The notes beneath the pieces are model-generated. The model saw only the letters and a program-made list of their open reading frames with translations. It had not been told where the DNA came from and did no database searches. Below, one piece after another: positions 17,899-29,511 of a stretch of DNA of 64,000 bases (positions are counted from its first letter, which is position 1; each line of letters starts with the position of its first letter). Source of the DNA: Rhodanobacter denitrificans (GTDB lineage: Bacteria; Pseudomonadota; Gammaproteobacteria; Xanthomonadales; Rhodanobacteraceae); assembly GCF_003335105.1 (NCBI RefSeq), contig NZ_QFWQ01000004.1, forward strand, positions 116,448 through 180,447. Reading direction: 5' to 3'. The position numbers and the translations under genes were made by a program.

Positions 17899-19299
17899 AT
17901 GAACACCCAGTACGCCGACCTTTCCGGCACCACCAAGACAGTCAGTGCCCGCATCTCGCCGATCGGCGGCCTGGATGTCCTGTCCCGCAACGAAGTGGCC
18001 CGCCTGCGTGGCGCCAGTGGCTCGGGCCTGCATGCGCTGCTGCGGCGCTGCGCGCTGGCGGTGCTGACCTCGGGCAACGTCAGCGACGACCCGCGGGCGA
18101 TGCTGGAGCAGTACCCGGATTTCGATATCCAGGTGCTGCAGCAGGATCGCGGCATGAAGATCGAACTGACCAACGCGCCGGCGCAGGCGTTCGTGGATGG
18201 CCAGATCATCCGCGGCATCAACGAGCTGCTGGTGGCGGTGGTGCGCGACATCGTGTACGTGTCGACCCAACTGGAACAGATCGGCTTCGACCTGGACGCC
18301 TCCGCCGCGCTGACCCAGAGCGTGTTCGAGATTCTGCGCAACGCGCGCATCCTGAAGCCGCAGATCGATCCGAACCTGGTGGTGTGCTGGGGCGGCCACT
18401 CGATCTCACGCGAGGAATACGACTACACCAAGTCGGTGGGCTACCAGCTCGGCCTGCGCGGACTGGACATCTGCACCGGTTGCGGCCCGGGCGCGATGAA
18501 GGGGCCGATGAAGGGCGCGACCATCTCGCATGCCAAGCAGCGGCGCCGGCACAACCGCTACATCGGCATCACCGAACCGGGCATCATCGCGGCCGAATCG
18601 CCCAACCCGATCGTCAACCACCTGGTGATCATGCCGGACATCGAGAAGCGGCTGGAGGCGTTCGTGCGCCTGGGCCACGGCATCATCGTGTTTCCCGGCG
18701 GCGTCGGCACGGCCGAGGAGATCCTCTACCTGCTCGGCATCCTGCTGCACCCGGACAACGCCAGCACGCCGTTCCCGCTGATCTTCACCGGGCCGCGCCA
18801 GTCGGCCGCCTACTTCGAGCAGATCGACCGCTTCCTGCGCCTGGCGCTGGGCGACGAAGTGGCGCGGCACTACCAGATCATCGTGGACGACCCGGAGGTG
18901 GTGGCGCGCACGATGCTCAAGGGCCTGGAAAAGGTACGCCACAACCGGCTCGACACCAGGGATGCGTTCTTCTTCAACTGGGCGCTGCAGATCCCGCTGG
19001 AATTCCAGCAACCGTTCCGCCCCACTCACGAGGCGATGCGTGCGCTGCAACTGCACCACGGCCGCCCGCGGCACGAGCTGGCGGCGGACCTGCGCCGGGC
19101 GTTCTCCGGCATCGTCGCCGGCAACGTGAAGGAGGAGGGTGTGAAGGCGATCGAGCAGAACGGCCCGTTTGACATCGACGGCGACCGCGACATCATGCAG
19201 GCGCTGGACAAGCTGCTGCAGGCCTTCGTGGAGCAGCACCGCATGAAGTTGCCCGGAGGCGCGGCCTACGTGCCGTGCTACCGCGTCATCACTGGCTGA
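17899..19299 (+). CDS. ppnN: Pyrimidine/purine nucleotide 5'-monophosphate nucleosidase, LOG family
   Basis: A 466-residue PpnN (YgdH). It cleaves nucleoside 5'-monophosphates to base and ribose 5-phosphate, and in E. coli it is activated by (p)ppGpp. The central Rossmann/LOG domain carries CTGCGPGAMKGPMKGA and PGGVGTAEE, which bind the nucleotide phosphate. Family-specific N- and C-terminal domains flank it, and the full length matches PpnN rather than the short plant-type LOG proteins. It stands alone between the receptor terminator and tRNA-Asn. Confidence 0.93.
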   Translation: MNTQYADLSGTTKTVSARISPIGGLDVLSRNEVARLRGASGSGLHALLRRCALAVLTSGNVSDDPRAMLEQYPDFDIQVLQQDRGMKIELTNAPAQAFVDGQIIRGINELLVAVVRDIVYVSTQLEQIGFDLDASAALTQSVFEILRNARILKPQIDPNLVVCWGGHSISREEYDYTKSVGYQLGLRGLDICTGCGPGAMKGPMKGATISHAKQRRRHNRYIGITEPGIIAAESPNPIVNHLVIMPDIEKRLEAFVRLGHGIIVFPGGVGTAEEILYLLGILLHPDNASTPFPLIFTGPRQSAAYFEQIDRFLRLALGDEVARHYQIIVDDPEVVARTMLKGLEKVRHNRLDTRDAFFFNWALQIPLEFQQPFRPTHEAMRALQLHHGRPRHELAADLRRAFSGIVAGNVKEEGVKAIEQNGPFDIDGDRDIMQALDKLLQAFVEQHRMKLPGGAAYVPCYRVITG

Positions 19300-19327
19300 A
19301 AGACAGCCTCGAATGCGTGCCGGCGGC

Positions 19328-19354
19328 TTGACAGTCCGCCGGCCAATCTACAAA
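19328..19354 (+). promoter_or_regulatory. Promoter of tRNA-Asn
   Basis: A perfect TTGACA -35 (19328-19333) stands before an AT-rich -10 region: TACAAA at a 15-base spacing or CAAACT at 17. The tRNA begins at 19368. Confidence 0.6.
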
Positions 19355-19367
19355 CTACGCAGCTCCC

Positions 19368-19444
19368 GCCCGAATAGCTCAGCCGGTTAGAGCACTTGAC
19401 TGTTAATCAGGGGGTCGTTGGTTCGAGTCCAACTTCGGGCGCCA
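19368..19444 (+). tRNA. tRNA-Asn (anticodon GTT)
   Basis: A 77-base cloverleaf. The seven-base acceptor stem GCCCGAA/TTCGGGC, D-arm with AGCTCAG, anticodon GTT at 19402-19404, T-arm GGTTCGAGTCC and an encoded CCA end are all present. GTT reads AAC/AAT codons for asparagine. Confidence 0.97.
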
Positions 19445-19511
19445 ATTCCGTTTGCTGCGCACCACTTCGGCGGTATGCAGCAAGCCAGGCACGGGACGCC
19501 AGACATCGCAT

Positions 19512-19536
19512 AAAAGCCGGCTTGATGCCGGCTTTT
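19512..19536. terminator. Bidirectional terminator after tRNA-Asn
   Basis: AAAAGCCGGC (19512-19521) and GCCGGCTTTT (19527-19536) form a perfect ten-base stem with a TTGAT loop. T-rich sequence follows on the right and A-rich sequence lies on the left, so it can serve tRNA-Asn and the converging pseudopilin gene. Confidence 0.88.
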
Positions 19537-19551
19537 GTGTTTTTGCCCCGC

Positions 19552-20106
19552 CTATTCCCGGCAGGCGGCGGTCTGCGCCAGGCTCGCCGGAGCGCCGCGG
19601 ACGCGGCCGGCATTGGAGACCACCACGCTGAGTGCCCGTTCCGCACCGGATCGCTGGCAGAACAGCAGGGTGAGGTTGCTGCCACGGGCGGTCCCGTCGG
19701 GATGGAAGCGCACGACGGGCCGGCCGCTGCTGCTCCGGATGATCAGCTTGTCACGGTAACCGGATCCGACGCGAAGCGGCCGGTTGTCGGGTTGGTCGTT
19801 GTGGTCCGCATCGTGGGCAAGCAGCCAGCCGTCTTCCCAGTGCGAGCCCTCGCTGCAGCTGCTGCCGTTGCGAGACGGGCAGAGCAGCGTGCGCCTGCCG
19901 CTCATGATGGCGGTTTCGCGGGCGTGTCGCAGTGCCGTGATGAAATCCGCCTGGGCAACCTGCAGATGGTTGCGGCCAAGCAGCTTCGCCATCACCGGTA
20001 TGGAGATGCTGGTGACGGCAGTGATGATCAGGAGCACCACGATCTGCTCGATCAAGGTCATGCCATGTTGCAGCGGGCAAGGTGCCGAATACCTGGAGGT
20101 CGTCAC
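19552..20106 (-). CDS. GspH/FimT family type IV pseudopilin
   Basis: A 184-residue pseudopilin. The leader peptide ends QHG, and the prepilin peptidase site is followed by the mature start MTLIEQIVVLLI with glutamate at position 5, as in type IV pilins and type II secretion pseudopilins. The globular part has a GspH-like fold with four cysteines. FimT/GspH proteins act as minor pilins and some bind DNA for uptake. No other pilus gene is next to it, so it is an orphan here. It is divergent from uvrB. Confidence 0.85.
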   Translation of the reverse strand: MTTSRYSAPCPLQHGMTLIEQIVVLLIITAVTSISIPVMAKLLGRNHLQVAQADFITALRHARETAIMSGRRTLLCPSRNGSSCSEGSHWEDGWLLAHDADHNDQPDNRPLRVGSGYRDKLIIRSSSGRPVVRFHPDGTARGSNLTLLFCQRSGAERALSVVVSNAGRVRGAPASLAQTAACRE

Positions 20107-20193
20107 GGCGTCGCTTCCTGCGGGTCCGGGAGGTTCATGCTAGGGCGTTGGCGCCATGCGGCCAGCAGCCCGGTGCGGATACGATTGTCGGCC

Positions 20194-20231
20194 CCTGCTG
20201 ACGGCTCCTGTCAGCAGGCCCGATTTAAAAT
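20194..20231 (+). promoter_or_regulatory. Palindrome and -10 box upstream of uvrB
   Basis: CCTGCTGAC (20194-20202) and GTCAGCAGG (20210-20218) are perfect nine-base inverted arms around a seven-base spacer. TAAAAT (20226-20231) follows as a likely -10. If transcription starts near 20238, the palindrome is centred at about -32, a repressor position. It does not match the E. coli LexA box or the Xanthomonas-type LexA palindrome known to me. Confidence 0.5.
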
Positions 20232-20258
20232 GACCTGCCGCGCCCACACCTGTAGCCG

Positions 20259-22283
<2,025 letters not shown>

Positions 22284-22313
22284 GCCGGTGGCGGCGTCGC
22301 CCCTCGCGGGATA

Positions 22314-22342
22314 TTGTCGAGCGCCGGCGGCTCCCGTATACT
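22314..22342 (+). promoter_or_regulatory. Promoter of tRNA-Val
   Basis: TTGTCG (22314-22319), a 17-base spacer and TATACT (22337-22342) form a strong sigma-70 promoter that would start transcription near 22349, before the tRNA at 22378. Confidence 0.7.
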
Positions 22343-22377
22343 GCGCGGCTCGCGTAGCCCGTACACCGGCGCGAAGC

Positions 22378-22452
22378 GGGCGGTTAGCTCAGCGGTAGAG
22401 CACTACCTTGACATGGTAGGGGTCACAAGTTCGATCCTTGTACCGCCCACCA
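22378..22452 (+). tRNA. tRNA-Val (anticodon GAC)
   Basis: A 75-base cloverleaf. Acceptor stem GGGCGGT/ACCGCCC, anticodon stem CTACC/GGTAG with loop TTGACAT (GAC at 22410-22412), T-arm GTTCGATCC and an encoded CCA end. GAC reads GTC/GTT valine codons. Confidence 0.97.
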
Positions 22453-22465
22453 CCTTGAATCCAGC

Positions 22466-22496
22466 AACGGCGCGGCTTTCGGGCTCGGCGCCGTTT
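22466..22496 (+). terminator. Possible terminator after tRNA-Val
   Basis: AACGGCGC (22466-22473) pairs with GCGCCGTT (22488-22495). Only a short, interrupted T-rich stretch follows, so it is a weak terminator. Confidence 0.4.
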
Positions 22497-22684
22497 CTGC
22501 TTCTGGCGGCCGCTGACTCCGGACCGGCCCCGTGAAGCCGGGGGACGCCATCCGCCAGTTCAGGGATATTTCCGGCCGGAACTTTTTCGTCTGTTGAAGC
22601 CTGGCCGGATTCCGGCGGATCGAGGCGGTCCGCTGCGGCGATGCTCGAGCATGGCCATATCCGTTGGGCAGCATGCCCCGGCGA

Positions 22685-23002
22685 CTACCCGTTTGCACGT
22701 TGACGCCGGCGTTTCCAGCGCAGCCAGCGCCGTTCCGCCCACAGCATGGCGCGCCCCGTCGGGCGGCGCAGGAAAGGCATGTCCTGGGCCAGCAGCAACA
22801 GGCCGAGCGGCAGCATCCACAGGCCGAGGACCGGCAGGATGCTGAAAACTCCTCCCACGAGGAGCAACAGCCCCACGGGGAGGCGCACCCAGCGTGCCGA
22901 GGGCGAGCGCAGCCAGCGGATCCAGCGGCCACTCCCTTTCGGCAGCTCCCGCTCCACACGGTCGAGTCGCCGGTCCAGTCTTTTCTTGTCCTTGTCGTTC
23001 AT
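22685..23002 (-). CDS. Small conserved inner-membrane protein
   Basis: A 105-residue protein with a basic N-terminus (MNDKDKKRLDRRLDRVERELP), two closely spaced transmembrane helices over residues about 42-75 and a basic Arg/Trp-rich tail. Similar short proteins are common hypothetical proteins in gammaproteobacteria and have no known function. The ATG at 23002 was preferred because the longer upstream reading frame runs through the next gene in another frame. It lies downstream of the PRC-barrel-like gene in the same direction. Confidence 0.65.
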   Translation of the reverse strand: MNDKDKKRLDRRLDRVERELPKGSGRWIRWLRSPSARWVRLPVGLLLLVGGVFSILPVLGLWMLPLGLLLLAQDMPFLRRPTGRAMLWAERRWLRWKRRRQRANG

Positions 23003-23090
23003 GCCCCGCAGGCAGCCATCGCCGGAACCGTGGGCCATCGTATCGGCAAACCGGTTCATTCCACCGGCGACGGGCAGGCGGATGCGGGGC

Positions 23091-23372
23091 CTATTCGTCC
23101 TCCGTCGAGGCGGGCGACAGGTAGTTCGGGTCTTCCGAGTCGCGCGCATGGCGGATGGCGTTGCGCAGGCGCAGGTCCAACTGGTCGAAATCGAGGACGA
23201 CCTTGCCGGAGTGGACGGCCTTGACGGCCGACATCGGTACCACGAAGTCGCCGGCGTTTTCGATGTAGACCAGAAGTTCGGGCAACCCGTGCCGGATCTC
23301 GCGGACCGAGCCGATGCCTTCGCTGCCGTCGGCGACGAAAACCATGGAACCCTCGTTGATCTGCTCGCGCAT
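23091..23372 (-). CDS. PRC-barrel/DUF2171-like small protein
   Basis: A 93-residue soluble protein beginning MREQINEGSMVFVADGSEGIG. The pattern of a small beta-barrel with a GSxGIGxV turn and a later VVPMSAVKAV strand resembles DUF2171/PRC-barrel proteins. The C-terminal third is charged and helical. No function can be assigned. A GGAGA ribosome-binding site supports the ATG at 23372. The downstream membrane protein starts about 88 bases further on, so they may be one transcript. Confidence 0.62.
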   Translation of the reverse strand: MREQINEGSMVFVADGSEGIGSVREIRHGLPELLVYIENAGDFVVPMSAVKAVHSGKVVLDFDQLDLRLRNAIRHARDSEDPNYLSPASTEDE

Positions 23373-23633
23373 ATCTCGATTCTCCGGGGCGGGTGGGCGG
23401 AGGGGCACCGCATGGCGGCCCGCGGCGCATGATGGACATAGCCGTCGTCTTGACGCGGTGAAATGTCACGTTCCGTATTGCCAGCTGTGACCGGATTCGC
23501 GGATTCCCGGCGGGGTGTGGAAGAATGGGATCTGCCATCGCGGATGGCCGGACCCGGCTGCGGCCACCGTCGCCGCGGCATGTACCCCTGACGGCCGTCG
23601 TATCCGGCGGCTGTCTCCAAGCGAACGAGCCCC

Positions 23634-24457
<824 letters not shown>

Positions 24458-24461
<4 letters not shown>

Positions 24462-24814
24462 AACCCGTCCTGTACGGTTTGCCCACCTGCGACACCTGCC
24501 GCAAGGCGCGCAACTGGCTGGCCCGCTTCGAGGTGGCGCACGACTTCGTCGACTACCGCGCCAATCCGGTGCCGGCGGCAACGCTGAAGGAATGGGCGGC
24601 GCGGCTCGGCGGCTGGGAGAAGCTGGCCAACAAGTCCTCCACCACCTGGCGCAACCTGCTGCCGCAACGCAAGAACCCCGGCAGCGACCCGGAGTGGACG
24701 CTGCTGCTCAAGGAATATCCGGCGCTGATCCGTCGCCCGGTGGTGGTGCAGCCGGATGGCGCGGTGAGCGTGGGTTTCACCGACAACGGCTTCAAGAAGC
24801 TGTTCGCGCGCTGA
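24458..24814 (+). CDS. ArsC/Spx family protein (YffB-like)
   Basis: A 118-residue thioredoxin-fold protein with [17 protein letters not shown]. Its CxxC-type Cys is at the position of the ArsC catalytic cysteine. The length and the later KSSTTWR and RRPVVV segments match the YffB/ArsC-like group. In many proteobacteria this gene sits between dapD and dapE, as here, so a link to that pathway is possible but unproven. It is not a true arsenate reductase on context: no ars genes are near. It overlaps dapD by four bases. Confidence 0.85.
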
Positions 24815-24815
24815 G

Positions 24816-25313
24816 ATGCCGGCGCGCCTGTCGAAGATCGTACTGGTGGCGGCGATCGCGCTGTGGCTGGCGCTGGTCGCGTTCGGCAACCTCTCCGACT
24901 ACCGCAGCAACCTCGCCTTCGTGCAGCACGTGCTGGCGATGGACTCGATCTTTCCCGACGCCGCCATCCACTACCGCGCGATCCACGCGCCTTTGCTGCA
25001 GCATGCCGCGTACGTGCTGATCATTGCCGCCGAAACGCTGGCTGCCGTGTTGTGCGGCGCCGGTGCCTGGCGCATGTGGCGTGCGCGCCGAACACCCGCG
25101 ACGACGTTCCGGCACGCCGGGCAACTCGCCGTGGCCGGACTCACGCTCGGCGTGCTGCTGTGGCTGGGCGGCTTCATGGCGATCGGCGGCGAATGGTTCG
25201 GCATGTGGATGTCCGCGCAGTGGAATGGTTTAGCCAGCGCCTTCCGCTTCGTGGTGGTGCTGCTGGCCGCGCTGCTCTACCTCGGCCAGCGCGATGGGGA
25301 TTGCGACGACTGA
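24816..25313 (+). CDS. DUF2165 family membrane protein
   Basis: A 165-residue protein with four predicted transmembrane helices (residues about 8-25, 62-85, 104-122, 138-157). The DUF2165 pattern includes [16 protein letters not shown] and [14 protein letters not shown]. Function is unknown. It begins two bases after the stop of the ArsC-like gene and lies before dapE, so it is probably part of that transcript. Confidence 0.8.
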   Translation: MPARLSKIVLVAAIALWLALVAFGNLSDYRSNLAFVQHVLAMDSIFPDAAIHYRAIHAPLLQHAAYVLIIAAETLAAVLCGAGAWRMWRARRTPATTFRHAGQLAVAGLTLGVLLWLGGFMAIGGEWFGMWMSAQWNGLASAFRFVVVLLAALLYLGQRDGDCDD

Positions 25314-25384
25314 CCTGCCCTCAGGACACCCATGCGGTGTGCTTGCTATGCTGGCCGACGCCCGCCACCTGTCCCGTGAAATCC

Positions 25385-26524
25385 ATGTCCGACGTCCTCG
25401 AACTCGCCCATGACCTGATCCGCCGCCGCTCGGTGACGCCCGACGATGCCGGCTGCCTGCCGCTGATCGGCGGGCGGCTGGCGCATGCCGGTTTTTCCGT
25501 CGAGCACCTGCGCTACGGGGAAGTGGACAACCTGTGGGCCACGCATGGCACGGGCAGTCCCACGCTGGTCTTCATCGGCCATACCGACGTGGTGCCGAGC
25601 GGTCCGGAAGCAGCATGGCAAAGCCCGCCGTTCGAGCCTGCCGTCCGCGATGGCCGTCTATACGGCCGCGGCGCTGCCGACATGAAAGGCTCGGTGGCGG
25701 CGATGTTGGTGGCGCTGGAACAGTTCGTGGCGGCGCATCCGGATCATCGCGGCCGGGTCGGCCTGTTGCTGACCAGCGACGAGGAGGGCCCGACCAATCT
25801 CGACGGCGTGCGCAGGGTGGTCGAGCTTTTCCGTGCGCGCGGCGAGCGCATCGACTGGTGCGTGGTGGGCGAGCCGTCGGCGAAGGAGCGGCTGGGCGAC
25901 CTGATCCGCGTAGGGCGGCGCGGCTCGCTGTCCGGCACGCTCGTCGTGCGTGGCATACAGGGCCACGTGGCCTATCCGGAAAAGGCGCTAAATCCGATCC
26001 ACGCGTTTGCGCCGGCCCTGGCCGAGCTGGCCACCGAACGCTGGGACGAAGGTAACGACGACTTCCCGCCCACCTCGTTCCAGGTCTCCAACCTCAACGC
26101 TGGCACCGGCGCCAACAACGTGATCCCGGGCGGCCTGTTCGCCTCGATCAATTTCCGCTACTGCACCGCCAGCCGCGCGGAGGATCTGCGCGCGCGCACC
26201 GAGGCGATCCTGCAACGTCACGGCCTTGCCTACGTGCTGGACTGGAACCTCAACGGCATGCCTTTCCTCACCCCGCCCGGCGGCATCCTGCGCGAAACCG
26301 TGGTGTCGGTCTGCCGCGACCTGTGTGGCCTCGATCCCGAACAGAGCACGGGCGGCGGCACCTCCGACGGCCGCTTCATCGCGCCGCTCGGTGCCGAGGT
26401 GGTCGAGGTCGGCCCGGTCAATGCGACCATCCACAAGGTCGACGAGTGCGTGTCGCTCGACGAGCTGGAGCGGTTGCCGCAGCTGTACCGCGCCATCTGC
26501 GAGCGGCTGCTGGCCGTGGCCTGA
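25385..26524 (+). CDS. dapE: Succinyl-diaminopimelate desuccinylase
   Basis: Zinc-dependent M20 amidohydrolase that removes succinate from N-succinyl-LL-diaminopimelate. The 379-residue product shows the metal ligands in order: [20 protein letters not shown], the catalytic glutamate pair in SDEEGPTN, and [11 protein letters not shown]. The substrate-binding GGTSDGRF is near the C-terminus. The ATG at 25385 gives the family length. Its stop is five bases from the stop of the converging lipocalin gene. Confidence 0.96.
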   Translation: MSDVLELAHDLIRRRSVTPDDAGCLPLIGGRLAHAGFSVEHLRYGEVDNLWATHGTGSPTLVFIGHTDVVPSGPEAAWQSPPFEPAVRDGRLYGRGAADMKGSVAAMLVALEQFVAAHPDHRGRVGLLLTSDEEGPTNLDGVRRVVELFRARGERIDWCVVGEPSAKERLGDLIRVGRRGSLSGTLVVRGIQGHVAYPEKALNPIHAFAPALAELATERWDEGNDDFPPTSFQVSNLNAGTGANNVIPGGLFASINFRYCTASRAEDLRARTEAILQRHGLAYVLDWNLNGMPFLTPPGGILRETVVSVCRDLCGLDPEQSTGGGTSDGRFIAPLGAEVVEVGPVNATIHKVDECVSLDELERLPQLYRAICERLLAVA

Positions 26525-26529
26525 CTGCC

Positions 26530-27075
26530 TCAGTCGGCGGCGGCCGGCGACTGCTGCGGCGCCTTGCGGATCTTCGCGGCCGGATAGCCCATCCGCACCA
26601 CGCGCGCGACCAGCGCGTCGTAGTCGGCTGCCGACACGGTCGGCGTGCGCGCCATGATCCAGGTGTAGTCGCGGGCATCGCGGGCGACGATGGTCTGGCT
26701 GTAGTCGTCCTTCAGGTAGGCGACGATGTATTGCGCCTTGATCGGCCAGAACACCTGCACGCCCCATACCGCATTGCCGCTGCCCGGCTTCACGAAGCCG
26801 GTGGAATGGATCGCCTTGAGCGGTTCGCCGAAGCCGCCGTCGCGGAAATGGAACTCGGTGTAGACGTTGCCGTCCGGCTGCAGCGTATAGGTCTCCACCG
26901 GGTCGTACGCATTCCTCTCGAAGCGGGTGGGGATGGTGGCGATCACGTACCACCTGCCCATGAAACGGGGCAGGTCGACGTGCGCCACCGGCGCAATCGG
27001 CGGCTCGGCGGCACGGGCGGCGTTGCCGGCGACGAGCAGGCCAAGCGCCATCAGCAGGATTCGGGACAGGGACAT
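26530..27075 (-). CDS. Lipocalin family protein (Blc-like)
   Basis: A 181-residue protein with a signal peptide and a lipocalin beta-barrel. It has the family motif GRWYVIATIPTRFERN and a later WIMARTPTVS. Bacterial Blc proteins bind fatty acids or lysophospholipids at the envelope. Unlike E. coli Blc it has no lipobox cysteine, so it is probably free in the periplasm. It is the last gene of the leftward lipid-modification operon, 32 bases after the second methyltransferase. That suggests it carries modified acyl chains. Confidence 0.85.
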   Translation of the reverse strand: MSLSRILLMALGLLVAGNAARAAEPPIAPVAHVDLPRFMGRWYVIATIPTRFERNAYDPVETYTLQPDGNVYTEFHFRDGGFGEPLKAIHSTGFVKPGSGNAVWGVQVFWPIKAQYIVAYLKDDYSQTIVARDARDYTWIMARTPTVSAADYDALVARVVRMGYPAAKIRKAPQQSPAAAD

Positions 27076-27107
27076 GCGGGGCTCCGGGTGGTCGATCGAT
27101 GCGCGGC

Positions 27108-28184
27108 TCAGGGCCGCACGAAGCGGTAGTGCGCCACCAGCCATTCCTGGCCGCCGGCGTAGCCGAACAGCTCAGCGCACGACATCCAGAACATCCGCCA
27201 GCGCTGGAACCACAGCGGTGCGGCCTGGCTGCCGTAGGCCGCGGCGAGCACGGCCATCACCTGCTCGCTGTGCGCATCCTGGTTCGCCAGCCAGTGGTTG
27301 GCGCTGCGCTGGTAGTGCGTGCCGTCCACGTGCCAGCGCTGCTCGATCCGCAGGTCACGCTGGAACCACAGCAGGGTGTCCGACGCCGGCATCAGGCCGC
27401 CGGTGAAGAAGTGCCGGCCCATCCAGTTGTCCGCGCCATCGGTCTCGAACGGGTACATCAGCGTCCGGTGCGCGAAGATGTGCACGAACAGCTTGCCGCC
27501 GGGCTTCAGCCAGCGGCCGATGCGGCCGAGCAGCACGTCGTAATTGCGCATGTGCTCGAACATCTCCACCGACACGCAGCGATCGAACTGCGCGATGTCG
27601 AGCTGCAGCCAGTTCACGTCCTCGGTGATCACGCGCACGTTGAACAGTCCGCGCCGGCGGCACGTCGCCTCGATGTGCTCGCGCTGCTGCCTGGAATTGG
27701 AGACGGCGACGATCCTGGCGTTCGGATAGCGTTCGGCCATCCACAGCGTGAGCGATCCCCAGCCACAGCCGAGTTCTAGAATGTGCTGACCATCGGCAAG
27801 CTCGGCGCGTTCGCCGTACAGGTCCAGCATGGCGTCTTCGGCTTCGTCGAGCGATTCGTCCCCGCGCGGGTAATAGCACCCGGAATACTTCAGGCGCCGG
27901 CCGAGGCACAGCTCGAAGAACGCGGGCGGCAGCTCGTAATGCTGGGCATTGGCGGCGTCGGTGTGGATCGCCACCGGGCTGTGCCGCAGCATGGCAATGC
28001 GCTCGGCGAAGCGCGCGGCCTGCGGCTCCAGGCCGCCGGCCATTTCCTCGCGCAGGCGCCGCGCGCACAGGCGACGGATGCCCTGGCGCAGCAGCGCATC
28101 GGGAATGCGGCCGCGTTCGGCCAGGCCGAGCAGGCCGGCGGCGGGTTGCTCCGGCAAGTCGGAGATGGCGGCGGAAATGTTCAT
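27108..28184 (-). CDS. SAM-dependent methyltransferase, cyclopropane-fatty-acid-synthase family (short paralogue)
   Basis: A 358-residue protein with a class I SAM-binding fold: LELGCGWGSLTLW near residue 140, then VSNSRQQREH and the acidic segment CVSVEMFEHM typical of the CFA family. It lacks the longer N-terminal region of the full-length enzyme in the same operon and is only moderately similar to it. Relatives add methyl or methylene groups to unsaturated acyl chains. Which product this one makes is not known. The start overlaps the stop of the DUF1295 gene by four bases. Confidence 0.85.
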   Translation of the reverse strand: MNISAAISDLPEQPAAGLLGLAERGRIPDALLRQGIRRLCARRLREEMAGGLEPQAARFAERIAMLRHSPVAIHTDAANAQHYELPPAFFELCLGRRLKYSGCYYPRGDESLDEAEDAMLDLYGERAELADGQHILELGCGWGSLTLWMAERYPNARIVAVSNSRQQREHIEATCRRRGLFNVRVITEDVNWLQLDIAQFDRCVSVEMFEHMRNYDVLLGRIGRWLKPGGKLFVHIFAHRTLMYPFETDGADNWMGRHFFTGGLMPASDTLLWFQRDLRIEQRWHVDGTHYQRSANHWLANQDAHSEQVMAVLAAAYGSQAAPLWFQRWRMFWMSCAELFGYAGGQEWLVAHYRFVRP

Positions 28185-28963
28185 GGATCGCTCCTTTTCG
28201 GAAACCAGGGAATCAGCATCGAGGTGCTGCGTTGGTAGGCGCGGTAGTCGTCGCCACGGCTGCGCAGCGCCTGCGTCTCGGTGTACGGAATGCCGCTGAT
28301 CCAGCGCAGGAACACGTACATCACCAGCGGACCGGCCCAGGCCAGCCATGCGATCGGCGAGCCCAGGGCAAGGCAGACGTAGGCGAACCAGTGAATCCAC
28401 TCGAAGAAATAATTCGGGTGGCGCGAGTAGCGCCACAGCCCGTCGCGGCAGGCGCGGCCATGGTTGGCCGGATCGGCGCGGAAGCGCGCGAGCTGGCGGT
28501 CGGCAACGGTTTCGCCAGCCACGCTGACCAGCCAGATCGCGACGGCCATTGCGATCCATGGAATGGATGTGACGGGGTTGCGCGCGACCGCCGCGAACGG
28601 CAGCGCGAACAGCACGATCAACGCCGCCTGGAACTGGAAGAACGCGAAGAACCTCCACTGGCTGCCCTGCCAGTGCGCGCGCAGGTTCTGGTAACGTCCA
28701 TCTTCCGGCTCACCGCGCACACGCGTCCACAAATGGGTGGCCAGGCGCCAGCCCCAGCTGCCGCCAAGCACGGCCAGGGTCGCCCGCGGCGCGATCGCGC
28801 CATCACCGGAGAGGGCGAAGCACACCGCGCTGCCGCCGACGCCGCAGGCCCACAGCACGTCGACGATGCCGGCATTGCAGCGGCGGCGCTGCCACAGCCA
28901 GCCGAAGCTCATCATCACCCCGGCCAGCAGCCACAGGCCGGCTATCTGCAGCCAGAAGTTCAT
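28181..28963 (-). CDS. DUF1295 family membrane protein (steroid-reductase/ICMT-like)
   Basis: A 260-residue polytopic membrane protein with about six helices and the DUF1295 C-terminal signature CRDGLWRYSRHPNYFFEW, shared with isoprenylcysteine methyltransferases and 5-alpha-reductases. Members are thought to act on lipids with NADPH or SAM, but none in this context is characterised. The ATG at 28963 overlaps the end of the DUF2878 gene (ATGA-type), and its stop overlaps the next methyltransferase gene. Confidence 0.83.
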   Translation of the reverse strand: MNFWLQIAGLWLLAGVMMSFGWLWQRRRCNAGIVDVLWACGVGGSAVCFALSGDGAIAPRATLAVLGGSWGWRLATHLWTRVRGEPEDGRYQNLRAHWQGSQWRFFAFFQFQAALIVLFALPFAAVARNPVTSIPWIAMAVAIWLVSVAGETVADRQLARFRADPANHGRACRDGLWRYSRHPNYFFEWIHWFAYVCLALGSPIAWLAWAGPLVMYVFLRWISGIPYTETQALRSRGDDYRAYQRSTSMLIPWFPKRSDP

Positions 28964-29511
28964 CGGGCATGACCTCGCAGCGCATTCGGTCGCGGCAGGT
29001 CGACGCGCATGCGCCGGGCCAGCCAGGCCAGCGCCGGCACCGCCGCTGCCCAGCCGACGCCGAGGCCGAGCAGCCCGCGCCAGGCGGGTTCGGCGAAGTC
29101 CACTACGTGCCAGCCGCGCGCGGCGCCGAGGTAGGCCAGCGGGCCGCCGACCAGGCCCAGCAAGGCGGCCAGCCCCAGCCGCGTCTGCAACCAGGCAAGC
29201 GACTGGCTGAGGGTGAGCGCGAAAGTCATCCACAAGGCGAGGATCCATGCCGGCGCGATCGCCGGGGCCGGCCCTGCCGCCGCGTAGTTGAGCAGGCCTG
29301 CGCGCATCAGCCCGCCATCCAGCATGAAGCCGAACACGAAGGCGGTGGCCATCAGCGTGAGGTCGAGGCGGTATTGGCGCGCCAGCAGCAGCTGGCCGCC
29401 AGCGTAGAGCAGCATGCCCGCCACGCCCGGCCATGCCAGGCGGTGGGCGGCGCCGATCACCGCGGCAAACCAGACCAGCTGGTAACCGAGCAGGCCGGCC
29501 CAGATTTTCAT
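28960..29511 (-). CDS. DUF2878 family membrane protein
   Basis: A 183-residue very hydrophobic protein with five or six predicted helices, starting MKIWAGLLGYQLVWF. DUF2878 proteins of unknown role are often found beside cyclopropane-synthase and DUF1365 genes in proteobacteria, as here. The ATG at 29511 overlaps the stop of the preceding methyltransferase gene by four bases. Confidence 0.78.
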   Translation of the reverse strand: MKIWAGLLGYQLVWFAAVIGAAHRLAWPGVAGMLLYAGGQLLLARQYRLDLTLMATAFVFGFMLDGGLMRAGLLNYAAAGPAPAIAPAWILALWMTFALTLSQSLAWLQTRLGLAALLGLVGGPLAYLGAARGWHVVDFAEPAWRGLLGLGVGWAAAVPALAWLARRMRVDLPRPNALRGHAR

